From assembly GCA_030044395.1 (NCBI GenBank), contig JASHVW010000425.1, positions 1 through 28,129 of the forward strand: a DNA stretch of 28,129 nt, read 5' to 3'. The notes under the pieces are model-generated. The model ran no database searches and was not told the origin of the DNA. It was given only the letters and a program-made list of their open reading frames with translations. The position numbers and the translations under genes were made by a program. Position 1 is the stretch's first letter; the number at the start of each line of letters is the position of its first letter. The DNA is from Verrucomicrobiia bacterium. GTDB taxonomy: Bacteria; Verrucomicrobiota; Verrucomicrobiia; Limisphaerales; UBA11358. Shown in pieces: positions 6,121 to 15,085 of the stretch.

Positions 6121-8873
6121 GGAACCTGGGTTGGTTGTGTTATTGTTTCAGGTCTAAAAACCGGGCGATCGGTCACCGGCAGAATCAAAGTGAAGGTGCT
6201 TCCCTCGCCAACCACGGACTGCAGCGCGAGGCCGCCGTTCATTTTCTTCGCAAGTTCATAAACCATGGAAAGTCCCAGCCCGGCGCCGCGCCGGCTGGAG
6301 AGTGCCTTGGTCGTGAAAAATGGCTCGAAAATGCGGCCCATGATTTCCGGTGCGATGCCGCTGCCGTTGTCGCGCACCGAGATCATAACAAATGATGCAG
6401 AGGCTGCCGGCGCCAGAAAAATATCCACCGGCAGCTTCCCGGTCGTGCCCGTCTTAAGAAGGATTTTTTTGCTCCCGGCTTCGGCGGCGTTGAAGACAAG
6501 GTTCAGGAGAATTTGCTGAATGAATTCCCGCGTCCCAAAAATTTCCGGGATTTCCCCCTCCCGTTCAAACTTGACTTCCACCTGCCTCAGAAACCGGTCG
6601 CCCAGCAGTTTGATGGTATCGGCGACGACGGAATTCACATCGCACGCCACAGTCGAAGCGTCCGACCCGCGGCTGAATCCCAACATCGCATCCACGATTT
6701 CCGCGCCTTGCCGAACGACGGTTTTGATCCGGTCCACCCGCGTGCGGATTTTTTCCGGCTGATCGGCGTTGTCTTCGATGATCTGCGCCGAGCCTTTGAT
6801 GATGGAGAGGATATTATTGAAGTCATGCGCGATGCCGGCCGCCAGGGTGCCCAATGCGTTCATCTTCTGGCTGTGAAGCAATTCGCGACTGGCGATTTCC
6901 AATTCCCGGGTGCGCTCGGCGATTTTTTTCTCGACCTCGGCATAGCTGCGCAGCAAACGCCGATGGCGGTTGAGCGCCAGGCTGGCAAAAAAAGTGGCGA
7001 CCACCAGCGCCATGGCCAGAACCACGACTAATTGCGGCTCTCGATACCAAGGCAGCACCACGGCAATTTCCGCTCGCGCCGGCGCCGGGGCGATGTTGCC
7101 GTTCCGGTCCATCGCCCGCACCTGAAAGAGATGATTGCCGGCCGCGAGGTCATTGAATGTCAGCGGCGTTGGTTCGTCAAACGGCGACCATTCGCCGCCG
7201 TCCAGCCGCCATGAAAACAACAGCCGCTCGACCGAGGTCTGGTCCCACTTGTCCCGGCCGCTGAAGGAAATGATCACCGGTGTCCCTTCGCGAACGTTTC
7301 GATGCACCCCGGCACTCGCTTCAAGGAGAGTATTCGGCGGCTCCGTGTCTGCCCCAGGATTGAACACGCTCCAGCCAGCAGGCGTGTCAGCCCAAATCCG
7401 CCCGCCCAGGTCTTCAGTGATTTCGCTTACGCTGTCAGACGGCAATCCGTCCTCCAATCCGTTCTCAATCCACGCTCCCCGCAGCAGCCGCCACAAGCCC
7501 GACCCGGTCGCCACCCACAAGGCGCCGTCACGCGCGCAATATAAATCGTTGATGTGACCGAATCCGGAGCGGGTTTGAACCCAATCGTTACCGTCAAACT
7601 CCCAAACGTCGGTCGCCGTGGCGCACCAGACTTCGCCATCCGGCGCCTCGGCAAAGCCAATGACCTTTGCCGGCTCCAACTGGTTCGTGGACGAAAAAAT
7701 TCGCCACAACCCCCCATGTCGCCAGGCGATTTCAGACGCTCCGCCCAGCCATAAATCTCCGTTCTGCCCATTGAGAAAAGTATTCCAATTGCCGCGCGCA
7801 ATGACTGCGCCATCGGCCCCAGTGTCAGACAGCGAAACGCGGCCGGGATTCTCGCGGATGCCTTCAAGAATTGAGGCCAGGTCCGCGCCATTTTGACCTG
7901 GCAAAAAACTTCGTGGAGGGGCGGCCGCATCCCAGATCGCCGGCGCGTGGCGGAACAACCCGTTCGCCGTCGCCAGCCAAAATGTGCCACCCGGTTCGGC
8001 CGCAGCATCAAAAATGCGGCCGGGCCGGATTTCTTTGATCGGAATGGCGCCGGTTTTATCGTCCGGCAGTTCCCAAAGCAAATCGTCGGTCGCAATCCAT
8101 GATTCGCCACCGGCGCGCCACGCGAAACGTGGACGGTCAACATTTGGCTTTCTCACGACCCAACGCTGGTTCAAATATTGCACCAGCATCATTGAGTGGG
8201 ACTCGGAAGATTCCGCCAGCACCGTCAAATTTCCGGAATCGTCTTCGCTCACGTTCCTAAAATTTTGCAAACCGACCGGCGGAAAAAGCCCGGTCCAATG
8301 ACCGCCGGATTTAAGTTCCCGGAGTGGCCCGGTAATTTTGGCGAGGCCGCGCACCCCGGAAATCCAAAGACCACCGTCATTTGCCGGGGCTTGCCCGGTA
8401 AAAGTCTTGAGCCCCGTGTGGTCCGCGTTGCAAAGATTTTGAATATGAATCGTATTGGCGTCATCAACCTCCAGTTCCAGAAGGCGGTCTGGCAACAGTA
8501 CCAGGGCCTGTCCTTCCCGCACCGGCCAAATTGCGATGGGTTTCGTGTTGATTTCCGGCGCCGAATGCAGCAGCCATTTGCCATCGCGGAATTCCCACAC
8601 GCCTTGAGTGCCGGCGCTCCATAGTTCACCCGCCGGGCTTTCATAAAAACTGCCCGGGTTTGTCTCGGGGCGGGGAACTTGCGCCGCCGTGTAGCCATTG
8701 AAAACGGCGACCGAATTTGAATGCGCCACCAATATGTCTCCAGCCGCGCCAATCGTCATCGTCAGGCACGGGTCGTCGGACAACCCCTTGCCCCGGTTGA
8801 AAAGACGCCAGTCCGGACTTTGGCCCGGCGCAACGAGCGCCGACACCAGCAGAATCGCCAGGGCCAATTTCAT
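6117..8873 (-). CDS. Sensor histidine kinase with periplasmic beta-propeller and Y_Y_Y domains
   Basis: A 918-residue membrane sensor. A Sec signal (MKLALAILLVSALVAPGQS) precedes about 500 residues of propeller-type blades with recurring G-x-LW-x-A-T/G motifs (GELWSAGTQGVWEF, GALWVATGSGLWRL, GEVWCATATDVWEF). A Y_Y_Y-like domain follows at about 520-610 (LLFSWRLDGGEWSPFDE, HLFQVRAMDRNGNIAP), then one membrane helix near 615-640. The cytoplasmic part has a short coiled coil and a HisKA domain with phospho-acceptor His683 in LAAGIAHDFNNILS. Its HATPase_c domain has LLNLVFNAAEAG, RDNGSGIAP, IFEPFFTTK and GAGLGLSMVYELAK. It lacks the fused receiver and AraC domains of Bacteroidetes hybrid sensors; the receiver is a separate overlapping gene. 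A TTG at 8903 would add ten residues, but the ATG at 8873 starts directly at the signal peptide. Confidence 0.92.
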   Translation of the reverse strand: MKLALAILLVSALVAPGQSPDWRLFNRGKGLSDDPCLTMTIGAAGDILVAHSNSVAVFNGYTAAQVPRPETNPGSFYESPAGELWSAGTQGVWEFRDGKWLLHSAPEINTKPIAIWPVREGQALVLLPDRLLELEVDDANTIHIQNLCNADHTGLKTFTGQAPANDGGLWISGVRGLAKITGPLRELKSGGHWTGLFPPVGLQNFRNVSEDDSGNLTVLAESSESHSMMLVQYLNQRWVVRKPNVDRPRFAWRAGGESWIATDDLLWELPDDKTGAIPIKEIRPGRIFDAAAEPGGTFWLATANGLFRHAPAIWDAAAPPRSFLPGQNGADLASILEGIRENPGRVSLSDTGADGAVIARGNWNTFLNGQNGDLWLGGASEIAWRHGGLWRIFSSTNQLEPAKVIGFAEAPDGEVWCATATDVWEFDGNDWVQTRSGFGHINDLYCARDGALWVATGSGLWRLLRGAWIENGLEDGLPSDSVSEITEDLGGRIWADTPAGWSVFNPGADTEPPNTLLEASAGVHRNVREGTPVIISFSGRDKWDQTSVERLLFSWRLDGGEWSPFDEPTPLTFNDLAAGNHLFQVRAMDRNGNIAPAPARAEIAVVLPWYREPQLVVVLAMALVVATFFASLALNRHRRLLRSYAEVEKKIAERTRELEIASRELLHSQKMNALGTLAAGIAHDFNNILSIIKGSAQIIEDNADQPEKIRTRVDRIKTVVRQGAEIVDAMLGFSRGSDASTVACDVNSVVADTIKLLGDRFLRQVEVKFEREGEIPEIFGTREFIQQILLNLVFNAAEAGSKKILLKTGTTGKLPVDIFLAPAASASFVMISVRDNGSGIAPEIMGRIFEPFFTTKALSSRRGAGLGLSMVYELAKKMNGGLALQSVVGEGSTFTLILPVTDRPVFRPETITQPTQVP

Positions 8874-8989
8874 TTGCGATGGATTATTATCCGCTTTCGC
8901 CAAGTCTATGCAATGAAAAGAGCGGGTGTGCCCTCAAACGCACAGTTCCTCGCGCTTCGGAACCGTTTAACATATAAGATTGGACAATC

Positions 8990-9757
8990 GTGATACCCAT
9001 ATCGCCAACCCAGGAGCAGCGAAGGCGCAACCCGGCCTTTACCTTGATTGAATTGCTCGTGGTGATTGCGATGATCGCCCTGCTCGCGGCCCTGTTGTTT
9101 CCCGTACTTTCAGCCGCAACCGCGCGAGCCAAAGCCACCGCCTGCCTCAACAACCTGAAGCAACTCGCCCTGGCTTCTTCCATGTATGCCGCGGATAACG
9201 GCGGCGTCCTGGCGGAAAACTATCCGGATACCGTCGCGGTATGGACCAATTCATGGGTTGCGGACAATATGCAAGCTCGAGCGGGCGCCACCAACGGCGC
9301 CTCCCTCCAGCAAAGTAAATTTTTTCCCTACCTCAGAACCATCAGCACGTTCCATTGCCCGGCGGATCTCTCGGAGACCAACGGCGTCCCGCGCGTGCGG
9401 AGTTACTCGATGAACAGTTGGATGGGCAGCCGGGAAATGGAGGCGACCGAAGCGGAATTGGGTTATCGGACGTTCGTGAAGGAAAGCGAATTGTTCGGAG
9501 TGGGCTCGAGCGGGCTTTGGTATATCGCTGACGAAGACCAAACGACGATTGACGATGGATATTTCTTTATGCCGATGGAAGACGGCGTTTCTCTTACAAG
9601 CATACCCGCCAGCCGGCATCTCGGCGGCTACGCCTTGAACTTTGTGGACGGCCATGCAGAGATTTATAGGGGCTGGCCAAATCCAGATCCCAACTCACCC
9701 GTCAAAGTTGGCTCCACCGAATGGACCATCCTCCAAGAAGTCAGCTCGATTAAATAA
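8990..9757 (+). CDS. Type II pseudopilin-like protein with H-X9-DG C-terminal motif
   Basis: A 255-residue protein. The N-terminus is a type IV prepilin signal: a short basic leader (RRRNP), then AFTLIELLVVIAMIALLAAL with the conserved Glu at +5 of the mature protein. The residue before the cleaved Phe17 is Ala, not the usual Gly. After the membrane helix comes ATACLNNLKQLALASSMYAADN, characteristic of the many pseudopilin-like proteins of Verrucomicrobia, Planctomycetes and Lentisphaerae. Near the C-terminus RHLGGYALNFVDGHAEIY fits H, nine residues, then DG. Such proteins are thought to be processed by a prepilin peptidase and displayed at the cell surface or periplasm; individual roles are mostly unknown. 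The only supported start is the GTG at 8990. It is divergent from the sensor-kinase operon, with 116 bp between them, and convergent with lptD. Confidence 0.85.
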   Translation: MIPISPTQEQRRRNPAFTLIELLVVIAMIALLAALLFPVLSAATARAKATACLNNLKQLALASSMYAADNGGVLAENYPDTVAVWTNSWVADNMQARAGATNGASLQQSKFFPYLRTISTFHCPADLSETNGVPRVRSYSMNSWMGSREMEATEAELGYRTFVKESELFGVGSSGLWYIADEDQTTIDDGYFFMPMEDGVSLTSIPASRHLGGYALNFVDGHAEIYRGWPNPDPNSPVKVGSTEWTILQEVSSIK

Positions 9758-9802
9758 AGCTTCCTTCGTTTTTCAGTCACCAATCGCCCATCGGCAATTC
9801 CA

Positions 9803-12022
9803 TCACTCTCCCACCAAATGATACGGTTCAACCGCGTCGCCGCCGACGCCGTATTTCGGATGCGCCTTGATGGAGAAACTGAATGCGACGGTATAATCCA
9901 CCGGGCTGCCCTCATTGTCCGTCACCCGAAACGTCAACGCCGCCGTCCAAAACCGCAGGTCCCGATAGACGGTGTAGAACTGGTCCTGCAAGCGTCCATC
10001 CAACGCATTGAAATCATGCTCGGTGCGGAATCCCCAATTGTCATTCACACGCAAAAAAACCGTGCTGCTGAGATAATTATCGCCGCTGTCCACAAATCCG
10101 CTGCGCGAATAATCGTAAGCCAACCCCCAACTCCACCGGCTGTTTGGGGTGAAAGTCACCTGGTGATACGCCAGGTCGAAATAGCCGCTGTTGATGTTAT
10201 ACCGCGTCTGCGATTCAAACATCACCCAGGTGCGCGGGCGCAAAGCCAGGTCCGAATACAGATCGTCAAAGGTTTGCTGCCCCGGATTGGGATGCAATCG
10301 CCAATCAAGCAAAATATTCCAGTCCGCCAGGTTTTCAACCCCGTCCGCCCGCTTGGTCTCCAACGTGTTCCGCAATCCGAAACGAATGACATTTTCACTG
10401 TCAATCGAGTCAATGTCATTGTAGTCCGGCAATTGAATCGGGAGGAGCATCGGACTTGGCAATTGGGTGTCAAACTGCGGCAATTGCTGCGGCGCCACGC
10501 TCGGATGGGGAATGAACGCGTAACTGGCCGATGGCTCAATGACATGGCGAATGCCATTGACGTCAAAGAAAGAATTGGTGGCCCCGGCCCAAAGCTGCGA
10601 AGCCTTGAAGGAAGCGTCCACGCCCGTATTGAAAACGGTGCGGTAAGCTTCGTCGTTCGTTGCGCCCGGTCCCGTCTCGTGGCTGTAATAGGTGAAACGC
10701 CCTCCCACGAGCGGCGCGACATTCAACCAGCCAAAAAAAGTCTCGGGCAACAGCAGTTGATGATAGGTATCGGCGCGCGCGGCGGCGTAATCATATCCCG
10801 GCCCGTTCGTTCCGGCAAAAAGCATGTTCGTCTCCGCCAGCATCCTCCGATAGTAACCGGCGGAGCTTTCGCTCTCGTAATAAATCGGCGTGTTCAATAT
10901 CTCCTGCCGCCAGCCCGTCAATTTGATGTCCGGCAGCCGTTCCACCTGGTCAAAAAAATTGTCCACGCGCGGCGTCGTCAACGCATCCAGGCTCCAGTTG
11001 TCCCAGTATTTGTTCGCTTCCGTAAAGGTGGGCGGCTGGGGGTCCGCGGTATATGCGCCCTGGAAAAAATCGTGCAAAATCAGCGGATCGCTCTGGTAAT
11101 TCACCATCGCTTTGAGGTTCAGGTTCGTGGACGGTGTCGCCTGCCATTTCAAACCAAATTCCTGCCGGTCCTTGGGAATGTTTTCGCCCGTCAAGAGATT
11201 GGTCGAAGTGTTCGGCGCCAGGTCGTGCAAATAGTAATATTGAATCACCGGGTCGCCCCACCGCCCGAGGTGCAGGTTCAAATCAGGTCCGCCTGCAAAA
11301 CCCCGTTTCTCGCGATAGTCCGCCCTCACCGACCCGTCCACCGTGTCGTTCAAATACCACCGGTAGCTCGTCAGCAGATACGGCCCGAATTCCGTGTAAT
11401 AGCCCGGAAGAAAATTCCAATTGTCGGCATGCGGCCCGATATTGCGGCGATAATATGGGAAATAAAAACACGGTGTTCCCTCGAGGTAAAGCACGCCATT
11501 CCACCCCTCAATGTATTTGTCGGGAACAATGTGAATGTGTTTGGCGCGGATATAATAAGCCGGCTTGCTCAGGTCATCCGTCGTCACGCGAATTTGGCGC
11601 GCGTCATAGACCTGGTTGCTGATATCGCCGGCCAGTGAGCTGCCGGCGGCGAACAGCGGGGGATGACCCATGCGAAATTGCTCGGTGCGCATTTGTCGCG
11701 TCTTGAAATTATAATCAATATGGTCGCCGAGCCAGATTTGGCCGGCCTGGTAGATATGCACGTTTCCATCCGCCTCGGCCTGGCCGGTCTGTGGGTTCAC
11801 ACTCACGTTGTCGGCGGTGAGGACGGTGCCGTGGTAGCTTATGAAGACCCCGTTTGTGCCCCGGGACATTTGGGTGGCAAAATCATACATCCATTCGCCA
11901 ACCGGCGCGCCGGGGAGAACGTCGTGAAGCGCTTCCATTGTCCACCCCGATTCTTCCTGTGCCGTGACAATGGCCGGAACCATTGCGGCAAAAAAAATCA
12001 GCAGGGTAATCGGCCGTGTCAT
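9803..12022 (-). CDS. lptD: LPS-assembly outer-membrane protein LptD
   Basis: A 739-residue protein. A Sec signal ends near AIVTAQ. An OstA-like jellyroll at about 58-160 shows TVLTADNVSVNPQTGQAEADG and HIYQAGQIWLGDHIDYNF. The LptD motif region is EGTPCFYFPYYRRNIGP followed by NFLPGYYTEFGPYLLTSY, and the remainder is rich in alternating aromatic/polar beta strands expected for the 26-strand barrel. LptD inserts lipopolysaccharide into the outer leaflet, so its presence implies an LPS-type outer membrane. The protein contains one cysteine only, so the two inter-domain disulfides of the E. coli protein cannot form. The C-terminus ends in YHLVGE rather than an aromatic residue. It has its own candidate promoter (12035-12062) directly upstream. 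No LptE or SurA gene is beside it. Confidence 0.88.
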   Translation of the reverse strand: MTRPITLLIFFAAMVPAIVTAQEESGWTMEALHDVLPGAPVGEWMYDFATQMSRGTNGVFISYHGTVLTADNVSVNPQTGQAEADGNVHIYQAGQIWLGDHIDYNFKTRQMRTEQFRMGHPPLFAAGSSLAGDISNQVYDARQIRVTTDDLSKPAYYIRAKHIHIVPDKYIEGWNGVLYLEGTPCFYFPYYRRNIGPHADNWNFLPGYYTEFGPYLLTSYRWYLNDTVDGSVRADYREKRGFAGGPDLNLHLGRWGDPVIQYYYLHDLAPNTSTNLLTGENIPKDRQEFGLKWQATPSTNLNLKAMVNYQSDPLILHDFFQGAYTADPQPPTFTEANKYWDNWSLDALTTPRVDNFFDQVERLPDIKLTGWRQEILNTPIYYESESSAGYYRRMLAETNMLFAGTNGPGYDYAAARADTYHQLLLPETFFGWLNVAPLVGGRFTYYSHETGPGATNDEAYRTVFNTGVDASFKASQLWAGATNSFFDVNGIRHVIEPSASYAFIPHPSVAPQQLPQFDTQLPSPMLLPIQLPDYNDIDSIDSENVIRFGLRNTLETKRADGVENLADWNILLDWRLHPNPGQQTFDDLYSDLALRPRTWVMFESQTRYNINSGYFDLAYHQVTFTPNSRWSWGLAYDYSRSGFVDSGDNYLSSTVFLRVNDNWGFRTEHDFNALDGRLQDQFYTVYRDLRFWTAALTFRVTDNEGSPVDYTVAFSFSIKAHPKYGVGGDAVEPYHLVGE

Positions 12023-12034
12023 TCTGCGGAGCTA

Positions 12035-12062
12035 ATTAAACAGAATGGAATGTCCCTGCCAA
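12035..12062 (-). promoter_or_regulatory. lptD: Candidate promoter of lptD
   Basis: On the minus strand TTGGCA (12057-12062) and TTTAAT (12035-12040), each with five of six consensus bases, are 16 bases apart. The predicted transcription start is only a few bases before the ATG at 12022, so the mRNA would have a very short leader, consistent with the lack of a ribosome-binding site there. Confidence 0.5.
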
Positions 12063-12070
12063 GCGCGGTT

Positions 12071-12424
12071 TTAATTCTTCGGCATAAAGGCGAACGCCAC
12101 CGCGGCGACGATGCAAAGGAACGCCGCAAAATGGTTCCAGCGGAACTTTTCGTGAAAATACAAGAATGCAAAAACCACAAAGACGGTCAGGGTGACAATT
12201 TCCTGGATGACTTTGAGCTGGAACGGCGAATATACGCTGCTGCCCCAGCGGTTGGCGGGCACCTGAAAACAATATTCCATAAAGGCGATCGTCCAACTCA
12301 CGAGGATGACGAGCAGCAGGGGCTTCTCCTTGAATTTCAAGTGGCCATACCAGGCGATGGTCATGAAAATATTCGAACAAATCAATAATAAGACCGGCAG
12401 CCAGCGCGTTTGTGTCAAATTCAT
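12071..12424 (-). CDS. DMT-family DUF486 small membrane protein
   Basis: A 117-residue protein with four hydrophobic segments (about 8-25, 33-52, 70-90 and 97-115). It matches the DUF486 family within the drug/metabolite transporter superfamily: FMTIAWYGHLKFK, ILVSWTIAFMEYCFQVPANR and SPFQLKVIQEIVTLTVFVVF are typical stretches. Full-length DMT transporters have ten helices; proteins of this size probably work as dimers like the small multidrug-resistance proteins. The substrate is unknown. It sits between the htrA-like gene (52 bp upstream) and lptD (48 bp downstream) on the same strand; lptD seems to have its own promoter in that gap. The product ends FAFMPKN. No Shine-Dalgarno sequence precedes the ATG. 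Confidence 0.88.
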   Translation of the reverse strand: MNLTQTRWLPVLLLICSNIFMTIAWYGHLKFKEKPLLLVILVSWTIAFMEYCFQVPANRWGSSVYSPFQLKVIQEIVTLTVFVVFAFLYFHEKFRWNHFAAFLCIVAAVAFAFMPKN

Positions 12425-12476
12425 GCGGTAAAATGAATATCCCGTCGCGCCCTGTCAAATCGCAATCGAGCGTTTG

Positions 12477-14015
12477 TTATTGCTGGTTCTGGTCCTGCTG
12501 CTTGGTATTGTCCACGGAAATGAAGGTGGTCATGGCCATGCCGCCCACCCGGCGCCAGACTTCCACAAGAATATGGTCACCCTTGGCGCTGCTGCAAAGG
12601 TTCACCGCATCGTCCGCGCCGGTCACCGGCTGCTGATTGATTGCGATGATGATATCATTGGGCTGCAGGCCGGCGTCGGCGGCATTGGAATCCTGGTCCA
12701 CGCTTACCACGACCGCGCCCTTGATATCATCGGGCACTCTCAACTGCTCGCGCACGTCCGCCGTCAAATCGTCCACCGTCACCCCGCTCAACGCGTCAGT
12801 CGTGGCGGTTCCGGAATTATTCTGGCCGTTGCTCGTGGAAGCAAAGGAGCCGGGCAGGTTGCCCAATTTTACGGTGAGGGTCTTCGTTTCTCCCTTGCGG
12901 ATCACCTTGATGGTGGCGCTGGAGCCGGGCGCGCATTCGGAAACCATCAATTGCAAATCCTGGGAATCATTCACCGGTTTGCCGTTTAATTCGATAATCA
13001 CGTCGCCCGGCTTTAGCCCTGCCCTCTGCGCCGGCGTGTTGGAATTCACACTCATGACCAGCGCGCCGTTTTGGCTGGACAAATTGAACTCGCTGGCAAA
13101 ATCGGGTGTGATGTCCGAAAGCATGATTCCAAGGTAGCCATGCGCCACTTTGCCGCCATTGTGGATGACGCTATCCATGACGTAACGCGCCATGTTGACG
13201 GGCACGGCAAAACCGATGCCTTCATTGCCTTCGCTGCTGCTTTCAATGGCGGTATTGATGCCGATAAGCCGGCCTTCCGCGTCCACCAGGGCGCCGCCCG
13301 AATTCCCGGGGTTTATTGCCGCGTCCGTTTGGATAAAATCCTGGATATGCGCCCGATTGTCGTCACCAAAGTCGGGAATGTCGCGTCCCAGCGCGCTGAC
13401 AATTCCCATGGTTACGGTCTGGCCCACGCCGAAGGGGTTGCCGATGGCCAGGGCGATGTCGCCCACCTCCAACTGGTCGCTGTCGCCCAGCGTGATGGCT
13501 GCCAGTCCAGTGGCGTCAATCTTGAGAAGCGCCACATCCGTGGCCGGGTCGGTGCCAACGACTTTGGCCACATATTCCTTTTTGTCATTGGCAATCGAGA
13601 CTTTGATTTGCGCGGCGCCTTCCACGACGTGATTCGCCGTCAAAATATAACCGTCCGACGAAACGATGACACCCGAGCCGAGACTTTCCTCCTTGCGGGT
13701 AATTTCACGGCCGCCTTCATCGGGCATCTGGTTGCCGAAAAACTGTTGAAAGAACGGGTTCCCGAAAAAAGGGTTAAAAAGGTGTTGATGAACGATGGTG
13801 GTGGAATAGATGTTGACCACACTGGGGGCCGCTTTTTTGACCACGGGCGCGAAGCTGGTGAGAACATTGGCGTTGCGCGCAATGGGAGTGCTGTCCACGG
13901 TGATGTTGAGGGGCATCTCCCTGCCCAGAGAATTGAAATAAACCAGAGTGAGAATCGCCGCCGCACCGAGCGCGCCCGCAAAAAATCCAGCCAATGATTT
14001 GGATAAAATTTTCAT
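12477..14015 (-). CDS. degP: HtrA/DegP-type periplasmic serine protease with two PDZ domains
   Basis: A 512-residue envelope protease and chaperone. An N-terminal hydrophobic stretch (about 7-27) looks like a membrane anchor or signal peptide. The trypsin-like domain has the complete triad: His129 in ILTANHVVEG, Asp160 in DPATDVALLKI and Ser239 in NPGNSGGALVD. PDZ1 (about 292-388) carries HGYLGIMLSDITP and RAGLKPGDVIIELNGKPV; PDZ2 (about 410-500) carries AADAGLQPNDIIIAINQQPV. The protein ends in a Gln-rich tail (NTKQQDQNQQ). A Phe/Asn-rich segment (NPFFGNPFFQQFFGN, about 81-95) corresponds to the LA loop region. An upstream extension to 14093 has no homology-like content, so the ATG at 14015 is used; no ribosome-binding site is evident, and a C7 run (14036-14042) lies just upstream. 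It degrades or refolds damaged envelope proteins, such as unassembled outer-membrane proteins. Confidence 0.95.
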   Translation of the reverse strand: MKILSKSLAGFFAGALGAAAILTLVYFNSLGREMPLNITVDSTPIARNANVLTSFAPVVKKAAPSVVNIYSTTIVHQHLFNPFFGNPFFQQFFGNQMPDEGGREITRKEESLGSGVIVSSDGYILTANHVVEGAAQIKVSIANDKKEYVAKVVGTDPATDVALLKIDATGLAAITLGDSDQLEVGDIALAIGNPFGVGQTVTMGIVSALGRDIPDFGDDNRAHIQDFIQTDAAINPGNSGGALVDAEGRLIGINTAIESSSEGNEGIGFAVPVNMARYVMDSVIHNGGKVAHGYLGIMLSDITPDFASEFNLSSQNGALVMSVNSNTPAQRAGLKPGDVIIELNGKPVNDSQDLQLMVSECAPGSSATIKVIRKGETKTLTVKLGNLPGSFASTSNGQNNSGTATTDALSGVTVDDLTADVREQLRVPDDIKGAVVVSVDQDSNAADAGLQPNDIIIAINQQPVTGADDAVNLCSSAKGDHILVEVWRRVGGMAMTTFISVDNTKQQDQNQQ

Positions 14016-14172
14016 AAATTTCGTTTGTTCATCAACCCCCCCAACCTTAAGCACAAAGTATTCCGGAACCAAAACTCCTCGTCCGTGAAGCAAATTTCAG
14101 GCGTTGGCTGGTCCAGGCTTATCCTCAATCCTGAATAAGGGACACTGTTGCGGTGGAAATGTTCAAACCAGC

Positions 14173-15042
14173 TTATTTCATCCCATTCGTTTGCGCCTGC
14201 ATCTGCAATTGCTGAACCTGCTCCGGGGTGAGTGTGTAGGGCTTTTTCCCTTTGGCGATGTCCGCGGCGGATGGGACGGCGATAATGTCACTGGTCAAGG
14301 GCGCCGCGGGCGGGGGTGATGGAGGAGCTTGGGCAATGCCCAAAAGCTGAATGTGAAATTTCAGCGTCGCATCGGGGGGGATATCCCGAAAACCGCGCTG
14401 GCCGTAAGCCAGTTTTGCCGGCACCCAGATGTCCCAGACCGACCCAACCTTCATATGGGTCAAAGCCTCCCTCAGTCCCATGATGATCCCCGGAGAATTG
14501 ACCGGGATCTGAGCCGGGCGCCCCGCTTGGGCGCTGCTTTCGATGACCGTGCCGTCCAAAAGGTCGCATTCATAATTCGCCGTCACCCGGTTGGTCGGCG
14601 CGGGAACCGGTCCCGACCCATCGGTCAGGACTTTATATTGCAAGCCATCGGGCAATACCGCCACACCGACGGCATCCTTGTTGGTCGCGAGAAACGCTTC
14701 GCCGATGGCCTGATTGGTCGCGGCGGCACGGGCTTGCATCTGTGCCTGATTGGCGGTGATGGTCTTTTGATAGTCTCTCAACGCCTGGCTCATCTCCTGC
14801 AACGTCATATGGGTTGGCCCGCCGGAGATCGAGTCGTTAAGGCCGCGCATCAGCGCGCCGCGGTCCACGATTGCGTTGTCGATGCCGCGCTGCTGCAAAA
14901 AGTGCCCGTACCACATGCCCATGGCATAGCTGGCGCGTTCGCGGTCATTGGAGAATTGGTTGGTGCCCTGCATCGTCGAATCGTCCGCCAGCAGCGGCGC
15001 AACATTCAAAAAGAGGGCCAAAAACAAAATGGTCTTTTTCAT
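14173..15042 (-). CDS. Secreted FKBP-type peptidyl-prolyl cis-trans isomerase
   Basis: A 289-residue periplasmic protein. A signal peptide (MKKTILFLALFLNVAPLLA) is followed by an FKBP N-terminal dimerisation-type region at about 31-115 (RERASYAMGMWYGHFLQQ, RGLNDSISGG). The FKBP domain spans about 128-236: LPDGLQYKVLTDGSGP, YECDLLDGTVIESS, GIIMGLREALTHMKVGSVWDIWVP, LAYGQRG and DATLKFHIQLLGI. This is the FkpA/Mip architecture; these proteins speed proline isomerisation and act as chaperones in the periplasm. The expected hydrophobic pocket residues around VWDIWVPAKLAYG are largely kept. A Pro/Ala-rich C-terminal extension of about 50 residues (APPSPPPAAP) ends TNGMK. It is encoded just upstream of the htrA-like gene in the same direction (157 bp gap), and both act on misfolded envelope proteins. 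Confidence 0.92.
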   Translation of the reverse strand: MKKTILFLALFLNVAPLLADDSTMQGTNQFSNDRERASYAMGMWYGHFLQQRGIDNAIVDRGALMRGLNDSISGGPTHMTLQEMSQALRDYQKTITANQAQMQARAAATNQAIGEAFLATNKDAVGVAVLPDGLQYKVLTDGSGPVPAPTNRVTANYECDLLDGTVIESSAQAGRPAQIPVNSPGIIMGLREALTHMKVGSVWDIWVPAKLAYGQRGFRDIPPDATLKFHIQLLGIAQAPPSPPPAAPLTSDIIAVPSAADIAKGKKPYTLTPEQVQQLQMQAQTNGMK

Positions 15043-15085
15043 AATCGATTTTAGAACGCGGATTCTTCAGGATTTCAAGTCAAAA

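Noticed and set aside
8874..8989. Promoters for the divergent sensor operon and pseudopilin gene
   Set aside because: TATAAG (plus) and TTGTCC (minus) are present, but no pair of boxes with acceptable spacing was found on either strand, so none is annotated.
9818..11638. 606-codon open frame on the plus strand
   Set aside because: It is fully antisense to lptD, is very rich in Arg/Val/Ile in the way of mirror frames of GC-rich genes, and has no recognisable domain or signal.
13071..13997. 308-codon open frame on the plus strand
   Set aside because: Antisense to the htrA-like gene with its complete catalytic triad; no independent support.
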